A stretch of 64,000 bases of DNA from JAAFHB01 sp963675995 (GTDB lineage Bacteria > Bacteroidota > Bacteroidia > Bacteroidales > Prolixibacteraceae): assembly GCA_963675995.2 (NCBI GenBank), contig CAXXIY010000001.1, positions 868,001 through 932,000 of the forward strand. Reading direction: 5' to 3'. Every line of letters starts with the position of its first letter. Within the stretch, counting starts at the first letter, position 1. A program made the translations under genes and the position numbers. The notes under the pieces were generated by a model, which did no database searches, had not been told where the DNA came from, and saw only the letters and a program-made list of their open reading frames with translations. Of the stretch, positions 27,077 to 39,200 are shown piece after piece.

Positions 27077-27120
27077 AATCTTAAAATTTAGAGGTAACAA
27101 AATTTAGATAATTTGCTGAT

Positions 27121-28644
27121 TTACAATTCTTTTTTGTTCTTTGGTATAGGGTTAATATACATCTGTTTAGTGAACGGACGAGTATCCTGGGAATCAAAAA
27201 CCTTCTTCATCCCCATTTGGGCTGAACGAAGGGTAAGCTTTTTAAGCGGTGATCCGGTGATGAGCCTAAGTACCTCTTTGAGAATAGTTTCATCTGGATT
27301 TCCAAAAGCAATAAGATTCGTAAAATCTTCCTCTACATATTTATCAGGATCAGGGGCCAGACCATCAACAAAATCTGAAACACCCGCTGAATTATAGTAC
27401 TTCATGATGATAGGTTGCATCGCATAAGTATCCTTTGGGTTAGGTACTTTAAAAACATCAGCTTCTTCAATGGTTGTTGACGCCACATACTTTCCGACTG
27501 TAGTATCACCCACCTGTACAACCTGCATATAAGGTTTTAGTCCATTAATCAATAATTCACTGGCTGATGCTGTATTATCAGAGGTGATGACATATAGCCT
27601 GGTTAAATTCAAAGTATTTATAGGAGTTTCAGCCGTTGTAGTTGTCTTCGCTATCACATTTGTGAAATATTGATTTAGAACTGAAGAGGTCCCATAATAG
27701 CTAATTATTTCAGCCTGAAAAGTAGGATTGTACTGATTTTTAATAAAGATTTTGGAAGTATTCGTACCATAGATCATGCTAGCCAGGTAAACTGCAGTCT
27801 GAACAGAGCCACCTCCGTCGTAACGAAGATCCAGAATAAGATCACTAACCGGGGCATCCTTGAATTTTTTAAACACACTGTTCAATTGCAAGTCAAAATC
27901 GGCATTGAATCCGTTATATACCAGATAACCTACCTTCGAATTGCCCACATTCAAAATGGTATCCATAAGAATTGGATTCTCCTGCATCGTTACTGCAGTC
28001 ATGGTTACTGATTTGCCGTTTAAGGCGATTTTGTGCCCTACAATATTGTCTCCTGTAATCGTGGCAAAGGAGAGGGTATAGGTGATATTATTTAGTAATA
28101 AAGACTGGTAGTTACTAACTGTCAGCTGAGTTCCATTTACCTGCATAAAAAGATCACCCCTTTTTATCCCTGCCTTCTCCGCCGGAGAGTCTTTAAATAC
28201 ATATCTCACAAAACCAAAGACATTTCCGCTGGTACCTATTCTGGCCAACATAAAATCATATCCCATCGTCTCGGAAATACCCGAAATCCAATCGGAGATT
28301 ATTTTAGGATCGGCTACCATAAATGACCATTTATCAATCGTTTTATATTGATAAAGCAAACTCGTGAAGAACTTTTGCGGATCATTATATGAATTTAATA
28401 ATGCATTCAGCGTATCTGCATTGTTATATTTGAGAGCAGTGAAGGCTGGAATCTTATCCTCCCACAAATAATAGAGCTTTAAACCATTATAAATAAACCT
28501 ATTTACAACAGAAGTGTCAGGAATTACAACCGGAACGACAGGAGCAGTTGAATCAAGCGACTTTCTGCAATCAAAGAAAAGAATTGCAAGGAGCAGAAAA
28601 CAGGAAAGCCGGATCAGATATTTGAGAATAATTTTCATAGACAA
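27121..28644 (-). CDS. S41 family peptidase lipoprotein with PDZ domain
   Basis: This 507-residue protein has a lipoprotein signal (IRLSCFLLLAILFFDC, Cys about residue 26) and an N-terminal helical part. A PDZ domain follows (about 150-215, VFKDSPAEKAGIKRGDLFMQ). The S41 catalytic core has SDLILDLRYDGGGSVQTAV, NTASASELLINGLKP with the catalytic Ser, and TTVGKYVAS with the catalytic Lys. It resembles C-terminal processing proteases of the Bacteroidetes surface. A second ATG 6 bp inside could be the real start. It is expected in the periplasm or on the outer membrane. Confidence 0.87.
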   Translation of the reverse strand: MSMKIILKYLIRLSCFLLLAILFFDCRKSLDSTAPVVPVVIPDTSVVNRFIYNGLKLYYLWEDKIPAFTALKYNNADTLNALLNSYNDPQKFFTSLLYQYKTIDKWSFMVADPKIISDWISGISETMGYDFMLARIGTSGNVFGFVRYVFKDSPAEKAGIKRGDLFMQVNGTQLTVSNYQSLLLNNITYTLSFATITGDNIVGHKIALNGKSVTMTAVTMQENPILMDTILNVGNSKVGYLVYNGFNADFDLQLNSVFKKFKDAPVSDLILDLRYDGGGSVQTAVYLASMIYGTNTSKIFIKNQYNPTFQAEIISYYGTSSVLNQYFTNVIAKTTTTAETPINTLNLTRLYVITSDNTASASELLINGLKPYMQVVQVGDTTVGKYVASTTIEEADVFKVPNPKDTYAMQPIIMKYYNSAGVSDFVDGLAPDPDKYVEEDFTNLIAFGNPDETILKEVLRLITGSPLKKLTLRSAQMGMKKVFDSQDTRPFTKQMYINPIPKNKKEL

Positions 28645-28751
28645 TCAAAATTTTGATAAAACGTCTAAACAGATCAAAAATAATCTGCAATATTACACTA
28701 TAATCTACGTTTTGATTCTCGTTTAGTTCTAAGCAATCCTGTTAATAAATC

Positions 28752-29432
28752 CTAATTTTTAACTTCGGCTTCGCTATTAACATCTGTATCTGGATTCGCT
28801 TCTTCTGAAATCTCAGGTACAACAGCACTCTTTTCTTCGAAAAATCGTCTGTAGAAGATTAATATTGAGATAATTCCAACAGTAATAGACGAGTCCGCCA
28901 TATTAAATACAGGGCGGAAAAAGATAAAGCTATCCCCACCTACAAAAGGAAACCACGAAGGATAATTTCCCGAAATTAAAGGAAAATAAAACATGTCAAC
29001 AACCCTTCCCTGCAGGAATGAGGAATAACCACCCCCGGCAGGAAACAATGTTGCAATCTTTCCATAGCTATCGTTAAAAATTAATCCATAAAAGGCGCTA
29101 TCCAAAATATTACCTATCGCACCCGCCATGATGAGTGAAAAGCAGACAATTAGTCCAAAGGGCACCTCCCGTTTCCACAATTTGGCCAGATACCAGCCAA
29201 TAGCTCCAATGGCGATGATTCGAAAAATACTAAGGAAATATTTGCCGATAGAGTTGCCAAATTCAATTCCGAAAGCCATCCCATTATTCTCAACAAAATG
29301 AATAATAAACCAATTTTTGGCGATAATGATCTCATCCCCTAACATCATATTTGATTTAATCCAGATCTTAAGGACCTGATCGAGGAAAAGGATCAATAAA
29401 ATGATCAGGATCGACTTCGTCTTTGCACTCAT
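28752..29432 (-). CDS. lspA: Lipoprotein signal peptidase II
   Basis: This 226-residue prolipoprotein signal peptidase has four membrane helices. The catalytic aspartates are in AGAIGNILDSAFYG (D111) and VFNMADSSITVGI (D180), with ENNGMAFGI between helix 1 and 2. The segment between the two Asp residues is enlarged (about 65 residues), which is common in Bacteroidetes. I chose the ATG at 29432 (MSAKTKSILI), the beginning of helix 1. It processes lipoproteins such as those at 17225, 27121 and 52515. It follows dksA-like and ileS in a conserved Bacteroidetes order. Confidence 0.93.
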   Translation of the reverse strand: MSAKTKSILIILLILFLDQVLKIWIKSNMMLGDEIIIAKNWFIIHFVENNGMAFGIEFGNSIGKYFLSIFRIIAIGAIGWYLAKLWKREVPFGLIVCFSLIMAGAIGNILDSAFYGLIFNDSYGKIATLFPAGGGYSSFLQGRVVDMFYFPLISGNYPSWFPFVGGDSFIFFRPVFNMADSSITVGIISILIFYRRFFEEKSAVVPEISEEANPDTDVNSEAEVKN

Positions 29433-29543
29433 AAAAATAATATTGTCGTGATAGAAAAAAAAACGGGGCATACTCAACCACCCCGAACGTTGAAAGAATT
29501 TATGCGGATATTACCTTTTTAACGATTGAAAGAATCTTATATC

Positions 29544-29921
29544 TCAACGCTGGTTATTCTTTGCATCGATAGAAAGAGTTGCATGTGGTACAGCGCGTAA
29601 CCGCTCTTTTGAAATCAGTTTACCCGTTTCACGGCAGATCCCATAGGTTTTGTTTTCGATACGTACCAATGCTGCTTCGAGATATTGAATAAATTTCAAT
29701 TGTCGTTGGGCTAGTTTACCAGCCTCCTCTTTTGACAAGGTGGCAGCCCCCTCTTCCAAAACTTTGAAAGTTGGCGAAGTATCCTCTGTATCATTCCCAT
29801 CGCCATGGGTTATTGCATTTTTATATAACTGATAATCCTGACGGGCTTTAAAAAGCTTATCCTGGATCAACTCTTTGAACTCCTGGAGTTCTTCGTCTGA
29901 ATATCGCGTTTTTTCGCTCAT
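29544..29921 (-). CDS. DksA/TraR-family protein with reduced zinc finger
   Basis: This 125-residue protein has the DksA-type coiled coil (DEELQEFKELIQDKL, then EEAGKLAQRQLKFIQYLEAA) and the C-terminal part YGICRETGKLISKERLRAVP. A true zinc finger would have four cysteines; here only one remains. Members like this occur in Bacteroidetes and probably act on RNA polymerase without zinc. The acidic tip between the two helices (DGNDTEDTSPTFKVL) is the part that enters the secondary channel in DksA. It sits between ileS and lspA, as in other Bacteroidetes genomes. Confidence 0.85.
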   Translation of the reverse strand: MSEKTRYSDEELQEFKELIQDKLFKARQDYQLYKNAITHGDGNDTEDTSPTFKVLEEGAATLSKEEAGKLAQRQLKFIQYLEAALVRIENKTYGICRETGKLISKERLRAVPHATLSIDAKNNQR

Positions 29922-30009
29922 TGCATTTGGGTTTGATGTAAAAATAATATATTTAGGTTCCAATTATACTAATTGAATAAAGTATTTTCAAACAGGTTAA
30001 GAACAATCG

Positions 30010-33000
30010 CTAAAGAATCTCCTTTTCTACCTGAATGGATGTCTCAACCCCTTTTTCAATTTCAATCCATTTCCCTGTACCCTCAGGCAATTGGTCAACC
30101 AATTCCACTTTTGAAGCAAGCGTCTGATTTCCAATATAATCACTGAATTTATCCATCGCTTCATTCAATTCAGGATGGCGTACGATCCGAAGAATAATCT
30201 TGTCGGTTACTTCAAAGTCACTCTCCTTACGAAGGTTCTGAATACGGTTTACAAACTCCCTTGCAATCCCTTCCAGTCTCAATTCAGGTGTTACTTTAAT
30301 ATCCAGTGCGACAGTTATGGCACCCTCGCTGGCTACCTGTAAGCCGGGAATGTCCTCCGAAAAGATCTCTACATCTTCCAGCGAAAGTGTAACACTTTCA
30401 CCTTGAATCAGTGCATCAAAATGACCGGTCTGTTCAAAAGTTGCAATCTCCTGCTGACTCATATTCCCGATTAACACCGAAACCGCCTTCATAAGCTTTC
30501 CGTATTTTGGTCCGAGAGCTTTGAAATTGGCCTTTATTTTTTTCTTGATTACCCCGGCAGCATCTGTCAGATATTCAATCTCCTTCACATTCACTTCCGT
30601 CAGAATAATGCGCTCGACAGCTTCAAATTGACGACGGAATTTCTCATTCAGAACAGGGACGATGATTTTGGCCAAAGGCTGACGAACTTTAAGTTTCTCC
30701 CTCCGTCGTAATCCCAGAATCATGGATGAGACCTTCTGAGCAATATCCATCTGCTCTTCAAGTTCCTTATTAATAACCGTTTCGTTACATACAGGGAACA
30801 AAGTCAAATGAATCGAATTATTATTCTCACGACCGCTTATCGAATTTAAATCGCAATAAAGCTGATCGGTATAAAAAGGTGCAATGGGTGCCGCGAGTTT
30901 TGCAACTGTTTCAAGACAGGTGTAAAGTGTTTGATAAGCAGATATTTTATCCTTATCGTACTCGCCGCCCCAGAAACGTTTCCTGCTTAAACGGACGTAC
31001 CAGTTGGAAAGGTTTTCGGTAACGAACTCCGAGATGGCCCTTCCTGCCCGCGTGGGTTCATAACTCTCATATGATTCTGTAACCTCCTTGATCAGACTGT
31101 TCAGTAACGACATGATCCAGCGATCGAGCTCGGGACGGTATTGGTCCGGAATCTGCTCTTCGCTAAAATTGAAACCGTCGACATTAGCATAGAGGGCAAA
31201 GAAGTTATAGGTATTATAAAGCGTTCCGAAGAATTTACGCCGAACCTCTTCGACACCTGCAATATCAAATTTTAGATTATCCCACGGCTGTGAATTGGTA
31301 ATCATATACCAACGCAATGGATCGGAACCATATTTCTCGATTGTTTCAAATGGATCGATGCCATTCCCCAGACGCTTTGACATTTTATTGCCGTTTGCAT
31401 CAAGGACTAATCCATTCGAAATAATATTCTTAAATGCTACAGAACCCTTCACCATAGTCGCTATGGCATGAAGTGTGAAGAACCAGCCCCGCGTCTGGTC
31501 AACCCCTTCTGCAACAAAATCGGCCGGGAAGGAGAAACCTGCCCCATTTTCAAAAGGATAATGAGCCTGGGCAAAAGGCATTGCCCCAGAATCGAACCAT
31601 ACGTCAATCAGATCTGCCTCACGGAACATCTTTTCCCCATTGGGAGAAACAAGGACAATTTCATCCACATAAGGGCGGTGAAAATCAATTTTATCGTAAT
31701 TCAGTTTTGAGAAATCACCTACGGTAAAATCAGGAAATGGATTCGACTTCATCACTCCCGCTGCTATCGACTTATTAATTTCGGTAATTAGCTCTTCTGC
31801 AGAACCAATGCAGATCTCCTGGGAACGATCTTCCGTTCTCCAGATGGGAAGCGGTGTCCCCCAATAACGTGAACGGGAGAGATTCCAGTCGACCAGATTC
31901 TCGAGCCAGTTCCCAAAACGACCAGTACCGGTGGACTGAGGTTTCCAGTTGATCGTTTTATTTAATCCGATCAATTGATCCCGAACAGCAGTGGTGCGGA
32001 TAAACCAAGAGTCAAGTGGGTAATACAAAACCGGCTTATCGGTTCTCCAGCAATGAGGATAGCTGTGTACATGTTTCTCAACCTTGAACGCACGGTTCTC
32101 CCTTTTAAGCATTACCGAAAGATCGATATCCAGGGTGGCATCATTTTCTGTCAGGGAATCGTCATATTCATTCTTTACAAAACGACCAGCATATTCACTA
32201 TACAGCTGAATATCAATATTGTTGGAAATGAAATCTTTGGAAAGATCTTCAAGGCGGAAGAATCTTCCCTGACGGTCAACCATGGGCTGCTGTTTTCCCT
32301 CTTTGTCAATCAGCATAAGGGGGACGATCCCGGTTTGTTTTGCTACCCGGTCGTCATCAGCCCCAAAAGTGGGGGCAATATGTACGATTCCAGTACCATC
32401 TTCAGTAGTCACAAAATCACCGGCTATCACCCTGAAAGCATCACCCAAAGGTTTAACCCACGGGATCAATTGTTCGTAAACAATGCCAACCAGTGTATTA
32501 CCTGTAAATTCATCCAGGATCTGATAAGGTATATTCTTCCCATCTCCCTTATATGCTTCAAAAGATATCTCTCCGTTCTTTTCGGGGAAATAGTTTCGAA
32601 GCAAATCTTTGGCGAGAATTATGGTAACAGGTTCTGATGTATATGGGTTAAAGGTCTTAACTTTCACATACCTGATATGAGCTCCTACAGCCAGGGCCGT
32701 ATTTGAAGGGAGGGTCCAGGGGGTGGTTGTCCAGGCAAGGATAAAGAGATCTGAGTCGAGACCTGTAAAAAGAAATTTTGATTTTTCATTTTCAATCACC
32801 TTAAACTGGGCGATACAGGTGGTATCCTTTACATCGCGGTAGCATCCCGGCTGATTCAGTTCATGTGAACTCAATCCGGTTCCTGCCGCCGGTGAATAGG
32901 GTTGTATACTGTAACCTTTATAGAGGAGATTCTTCTTGTAGAGGTCCTTCAAAAGCCACCACAAGGTTTCGATGTACCGGCTATCGTAAGTAATATAGGG

Positions 33001-33444
33001 ATCGTCCATATTTACCCAATAGCCCATTTGATGGGTAAGGTTCTCCCATTTATCGGTATATTTCATCACCTCTTTGCGGCACGCAGCGTTATAATCGGCC
33101 ACCGAGATGGTTTTTCCAATATTCTCTTTGGTGATTCCCAACATCTTCTCAACAGCAAGTTCTACGGGAAGACCATGGGTATCCCATCCGGCTTTCCGAT
33201 TTACTACAAATCCCTGCTGAGTTTTATATCTGCAGAATATATCTTTGATAGCCCTTGAAACTACATGATGTATACCAGGCAATCCGTTTGCGGAGGGGGG
33301 ACCCTCGTAAAATACAAAAGTCGGACCGCCGGCACGGGTAGCCATCGATTGATGAAACGTGTCGTTTTGTTCCCAAAATTTCAGGATATCCTGGTTAATT
33401 TTCGAAAGATCAAACTCTTTGTATTCCCTGAATTTCTTACTCAT
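30010..33444 (-). CDS. ileS: Isoleucyl-tRNA synthetase
   Basis: This 1144-residue class I synthetase has the HIGH motif variant GIHH in GPPSANGLPGIHH (residues 57-60), the KMSKR motif in NKMSKRLGNGIDPFE, and WFTLHAIATM near the middle. The editing CP1 insertion is present (GDFVTTEDGTGIVHIAPTFG). The C-terminal anticodon-binding domain of the bacterial long form follows. The length suits the eukaryote-like/long IleRS class found in Bacteroidetes, without a C-terminal zinc finger. This class is often mupirocin-resistant, which is inference for this protein. It has its own promoter (33476-33504) and heads the lspA operon. Confidence 0.95.
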   Translation of the reverse strand: MSKKFREYKEFDLSKINQDILKFWEQNDTFHQSMATRAGGPTFVFYEGPPSANGLPGIHHVVSRAIKDIFCRYKTQQGFVVNRKAGWDTHGLPVELAVEKMLGITKENIGKTISVADYNAACRKEVMKYTDKWENLTHQMGYWVNMDDPYITYDSRYIETLWWLLKDLYKKNLLYKGYSIQPYSPAAGTGLSSHELNQPGCYRDVKDTTCIAQFKVIENEKSKFLFTGLDSDLFILAWTTTPWTLPSNTALAVGAHIRYVKVKTFNPYTSEPVTIILAKDLLRNYFPEKNGEISFEAYKGDGKNIPYQILDEFTGNTLVGIVYEQLIPWVKPLGDAFRVIAGDFVTTEDGTGIVHIAPTFGADDDRVAKQTGIVPLMLIDKEGKQQPMVDRQGRFFRLEDLSKDFISNNIDIQLYSEYAGRFVKNEYDDSLTENDATLDIDLSVMLKRENRAFKVEKHVHSYPHCWRTDKPVLYYPLDSWFIRTTAVRDQLIGLNKTINWKPQSTGTGRFGNWLENLVDWNLSRSRYWGTPLPIWRTEDRSQEICIGSAEELITEINKSIAAGVMKSNPFPDFTVGDFSKLNYDKIDFHRPYVDEIVLVSPNGEKMFREADLIDVWFDSGAMPFAQAHYPFENGAGFSFPADFVAEGVDQTRGWFFTLHAIATMVKGSVAFKNIISNGLVLDANGNKMSKRLGNGIDPFETIEKYGSDPLRWYMITNSQPWDNLKFDIAGVEEVRRKFFGTLYNTYNFFALYANVDGFNFSEEQIPDQYRPELDRWIMSLLNSLIKEVTESYESYEPTRAGRAISEFVTENLSNWYVRLSRKRFWGGEYDKDKISAYQTLYTCLETVAKLAAPIAPFYTDQLYCDLNSISGRENNNSIHLTLFPVCNETVINKELEEQMDIAQKVSSMILGLRRREKLKVRQPLAKIIVPVLNEKFRRQFEAVERIILTEVNVKEIEYLTDAAGVIKKKIKANFKALGPKYGKLMKAVSVLIGNMSQQEIATFEQTGHFDALIQGESVTLSLEDVEIFSEDIPGLQVASEGAITVALDIKVTPELRLEGIAREFVNRIQNLRKESDFEVTDKIILRIVRHPELNEAMDKFSDYIGNQTLASKVELVDQLPEGTGKWIEIEKGVETSIQVEKEIL

Positions 33445-33475
33445 AGCTTTAAAAATACTCCCTTAAAAAAGAGTA

Positions 33476-33504
33476 CAAATATAGGAATTATTTCAATCGG
33501 CAAA
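33476..33504 (-). promoter_or_regulatory. ileS promoter
   Basis: On the minus strand TTTG (33501-33504) and TATATTTG (33476-33483) are spaced by 17 bp, slightly short of the usual 19-21. The -7 element matches TAnnTTTG exactly and lies about 30 bp before the ileS start. Confidence 0.55.
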
Positions 33505-33647
33505 CGGATTATCTATGTAGCAATCAGGTTACATTAATTCTTGTTATTTTAAGTGTAATCTGCCTGACAAAAGGCTCATTATCGTCAGGTACTGACTTGT
33601 GGTCAATTGAACACATATGATTCAGGCTGCTATGAACGAAGACAATC

Positions 33648-33663
33648 ATACCTGATCGGGTAT
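33648..33663. promoter_or_regulatory. HipB operator O1 (palindrome)
   Basis: ATACCTGATCGGGTAT has the arms TACC and GGTA around six bases. It is the exact reverse complement of O2. It is the most distant of four evenly spaced copies upstream of hipB. Confidence 0.7.
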
Positions 33664-33688
33664 ACCTACATGCATTTTCAATGCTTTT

Positions 33689-33704
33689 ATACCCGATCAG
33701 GTAT
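33689..33704. promoter_or_regulatory. HipB operator O2 (palindrome)
   Basis: ATACCCGATCAGGTAT has TACC/GGTA arms around six bases and lies 41 bp from O1. O1 and O2 are exact inverted copies of each other. Confidence 0.75.
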
Positions 33705-33728
33705 AATTACACACATTTTAAATATATT

Positions 33729-33744
33729 ATACCCGTAAAGGTAT
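33729..33744. promoter_or_regulatory. HipB operator O3 (palindrome)
   Basis: ATACCCGTAAAGGTAT has TACC/GGTA arms and lies 40 bp from O2. It is identical to O4 in direct orientation. Confidence 0.75.
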
Positions 33745-33769
33745 AATATTAAAATATTTTCTTACATTT

Positions 33770-33785
33770 ATACCCGTAAAGGTAT
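33770..33785. promoter_or_regulatory. HipB operator O4 overlapping the transcription start region
   Basis: ATACCCGTAAAGGTAT is identical to O3 and 41 bp downstream of it, ending 5 bp before the hipB ATG. TACATTTA (33763-33770), one mismatch from TAnnTTTG, abuts it, so a bound repressor would block the promoter directly. Confidence 0.75.
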
Positions 33786-33790
33786 AAACT

Positions 33791-34015
33791 ATGCTACTAA
33801 GTGGATTTGTAAAAGAAAAAAGAAATATGGCAAAACTGACTCAGCAGGAGTTAGCAGAAAAAGCCGGAGTCGGTCTTCGATTTGTTCGTGATCTTGAACA
33901 AGGAAAAGAGACGATGCAGTTAAATAAAGTGGATAAAGTACTCAACCTTTTTGGCTATCAGGTTGGAGCGGTACCCACCAATCGTATATTTGACCAGATA
34001 ACAAACAATTGGTAA
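33791..34015 (+). CDS. hipB: HipB-type antitoxin and operator-binding repressor
   Basis: This 74-residue helix-turn-helix protein of the Xre/HipB type has FVKEKRNMAKLTQQELAEKA, GVGLRFVRDLEQGK and VDKVLNLFGYQVG. The start ATG is the only one near O4. The first gene of a tripartite unit; HipB homologues bind the operators and, with the other two proteins, repress the operon. In HipBST systems the HipS protein, not HipB, is reported as the main antitoxin. The stop is 29 bp before hipS. Confidence 0.87.
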   Translation: MLLSGFVKEKRNMAKLTQQELAEKAGVGLRFVRDLEQGKETMQLNKVDKVLNLFGYQVGAVPTNRIFDQITNNW

Positions 34016-34044
34016 AGCCAGCTACTAATTCCCAAAAAAATACG

Positions 34045-34377
34045 ATGAAAAAGGCTGAAGTCAAAATACACAACCGCATTGCCGGATGGTTAACTCAGGA
34101 TGACACAGGCTATCATTTTTATTATGATTCAGGCTATTTAAATTTATCCGAGGCAGAGTCTGTGAGTCTGACTCTACCATTAAGTGATGTGCCATACAAC
34201 AGTCGGTTTTTGTTTCCGTTCTTCGATGGATTAATACCGGAAGGTTGGCTACTGCATATTGCAGAAAAGAACTGGAAATTAAATCCCCGCGACCGGATGG
34301 AATTGTTAATGACATGTTGTAAAGATTGTATTGGAGCAGTAAGTATTCATCCAATAGAAGAGGAGGAAAAAGAATGA
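34045..34377 (+). CDS. hipS: HipS-type small protein of a HipBST system
   Basis: This 110-residue protein corresponds to the N-subdomain-1 region of HipA, present as a separate gene: VKIHNRIAGWLTQDDTGYHF, LPLSDVPYNSRFLFPFFDGL, and PEGWLLHIAEKNWKL. The start ATG at 34045 gives a canonical beginning; an earlier TTG in frame is unlikely. In the E. coli HipBST system HipS counteracts the HipT kinase. It overlaps hipT by 4 bp (ATGA), and the last residues are acidic (EEEEKE). Confidence 0.88.
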   Translation: MKKAEVKIHNRIAGWLTQDDTGYHFYYDSGYLNLSEAESVSLTLPLSDVPYNSRFLFPFFDGLIPEGWLLHIAEKNWKLNPRDRMELLMTCCKDCIGAVSIHPIEEEEKE

Positions 34378-35318
34378 GCCGATGCTTATACTGTTATAAA
34401 CAATTAGCGGAAAGTGAAACAGATTATCATGCCTCCTGCAGCCGAAAAATCTTTGGACAAAAAACTCCGCCTGAATTACCATTTGACGAAACCCAGATGG
34501 AAGAATTGGCAATGAAGGTGGTTCGAAGTCAGATAACTATCACAGGTGTTCAACCAAAAATATCGCTGGAAATTACTACAGGTTTGAATAAAAACGAACC
34601 CAAACGATTTACAATCGTTGGATTATGGGGAGGATATATACTCAAACCTCCTACCGAACAATATCGTCATCTGCCGGAAATCGAGGATTTAACCATGCAT
34701 CTGGCAGCCCTTGCAAAAATTAGCGTCGTACCTCACAGTTTAATTCGTCTTAAGTCCGGGAAATTGGCTTACATCACCAAACGAATTGACCGTTATAAGA
34801 ATGAAAAAATGCAAATGGAGGATATGTGTCAGTTAACCGAAAAATTAACTGAGGATAAATATCACGGTTCGTACGAACAAATTGCCAGGACAATCTTAAG
34901 ATATTCCACAAATCCAGGGTTAGATGTCATAAATTTTTTTGAGCAAGTGCTGTTTTCGTTCATAACAGGAAACTCAGACATGCATTTAAAAAATTTCTCA
35001 TTGATCACTCAGCCCGTCATAGGTCCGATTCTTACTCCTGCCTATGATCTTGTGGCGACAGTTTTAGTCAATCCCGCTGATGATGAAGACCTTGCTTTGA
35101 CGTTAAATGGGAAGAAGAAAAAAATCAGACGTAGAGATTTTATTGCTGCTTTCGACAATTTAAAATTGGATATCAGGCAGCAAGAAAATATTTTCAAAAA
35201 AATGGAGAAGGCCAGAAATAGTTGGATAGCGTTCATCGATATCAGCTTTTTATCTGATGATTTCAAAGCACTTTATAAGCAACTTATTGCTGAAAGGTTT
35301 GCAAGGATTCAAGAATAG
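34374..35318 (+). CDS. hipT: HipT-type serine/threonine kinase toxin
   Basis: This 314-residue kinase lacks the HipA N-subdomain 1, which HipS supplies. A CxxC pair (CLYCYKQL, residues 4-7) and a further Cys at about 22 sit at the N-terminus. The Gly-rich loop reads QITITGVQPKISLE (53-66), the ATP-binding Lys is in YILKPPTE (K91), the catalytic loop is GNSDMHLKNFSL (D202), and the metal Asp is in PAYDLV (D225). HipT of E. coli phosphorylates tryptophanyl-tRNA synthetase; the target here is unknown. The start ATG overlaps the hipS stop. Confidence 0.9.
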   Translation: MSRCLYCYKQLAESETDYHASCSRKIFGQKTPPELPFDETQMEELAMKVVRSQITITGVQPKISLEITTGLNKNEPKRFTIVGLWGGYILKPPTEQYRHLPEIEDLTMHLAALAKISVVPHSLIRLKSGKLAYITKRIDRYKNEKMQMEDMCQLTEKLTEDKYHGSYEQIARTILRYSTNPGLDVINFFEQVLFSFITGNSDMHLKNFSLITQPVIGPILTPAYDLVATVLVNPADDEDLALTLNGKKKKIRRRDFIAAFDNLKLDIRQQENIFKKMEKARNSWIAFIDISFLSDDFKALYKQLIAERFARIQE

Positions 35319-35380
35319 TTCGGGTCGTGAACCCTCAAGGATTCAGAAGCCTTAAGGATTTTTGGATTGGTTATAACAAT

Positions 35381-35414
35381 AAAAAACCCCGGACTCTGTT
35401 TTGAATCCGGGGTT
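35381..35414 (-). terminator. Intrinsic terminator of the rRNA operon
   Basis: On the minus strand AACCCCGGA pairs with TCCGGGGTT across a 12-base loop, and TTTTTT follows. It lies just after the 5S gene. On the plus strand it would also stop transcripts from hipT, though without a T run. Confidence 0.85.
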
Positions 35415-35422
35415 AGAATAAG

Positions 35423-35531
<109 letters not shown>

Positions 35532-35777
35532 TCTTTGGTGTTGTACAAACGTTGCATGCAACATCTGAAACATTCTAGCTAATCAGCAATCAATATCTTT
35601 TGAAGAAAGGGGCCTGGCTTTTGGCTGATCGCGCCTGGCTTTTATTTTGCCAGTTGCAAGTCCATAGTTGCCGGTTACTTTCTCTTTAAAACGTATTTGA
35701 TCTAATATTATCATTTTCGTCAACATCTGGAAGAAACTCATTTTAAGAAAAATAGGTAAGAAAATTTCCCGGCCCTG

Positions 35778-38660
<2,883 letters not shown>

Positions 38661-39012
38661 GCTCTTGGTACTAACATCACTGCTAATACCGGATTTCTCC
38701 TTTACAATTTTTTCTTTAAAACTCTGTTTCTTCCAATATGTCAATGAACTTTTACCCTTACGGATAACGCGATTTAAAAAGGAATCGAACCTCTTCTCTT
38801 TTTTTCAATCCGATCGTTAAATCAAATTGATATCCCACCAGGAAAACCTAAAAAATCTAAAAATATCCCAGTGCGCCAATGCGCCACTGTGCCTATTCTT
38901 ATTCTAATATTTATAAGGAACGTATTATTCTTCTTTTATTCTTCTTTCATTCTTAATTTCACCCTTCTTCTTATTCTCTTTTAATAATACCAACCACCCG
39001 GATGAAAAAAAG
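38661..39012 (-). other. Spacer between tRNA-Ala and 23S rRNA
   Basis: The spacer is AT-rich and non-coding; its CT-rich stretches read as purine-rich on the transcribed strand. It must hold processing stems for the 23S precursor; no tRNA other than those listed was seen. Confidence 0.6.
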
Positions 39013-39086
39013 TGGAGAATAAGGGAGTCGAACCCTTGACCTCTTGAATGCAAATCAAGCGCTCTAGCCAACTGAGCTAATCCCCC
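39013..39086 (-). tRNA. tRNA-Ala (anticodon TGC)
   Basis: A cloverleaf is readable on the minus strand: acceptor GGGGGAT pairs with ATTCTCC, the D arm is AGCTCAGTTGGCTAGAGC, the anticodon loop has TTTGCAT (TGC), and the T arm is GGGTTCGACTCCC. CCA is not encoded. Confidence 0.95.
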
Positions 39087-39200
39087 GGGGGTAATGTGTT
39101 AATGGGTTAATGTGCTAAGAATTTTACAGGTCTTACTTCTGTTACCATTGTCGACCCATACCTTTTCAGCAAATTAATTCATTATCCCATTGGCCTCTGG

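Noticed and set aside
33648..33785. Four short repeats that look like a CRISPR array
   Set aside because: The repeats are palindromic TACC/GGTA operators of 16 bp, there is no constant long repeat, spacers are only 24-25 bp, and no cas gene is near.
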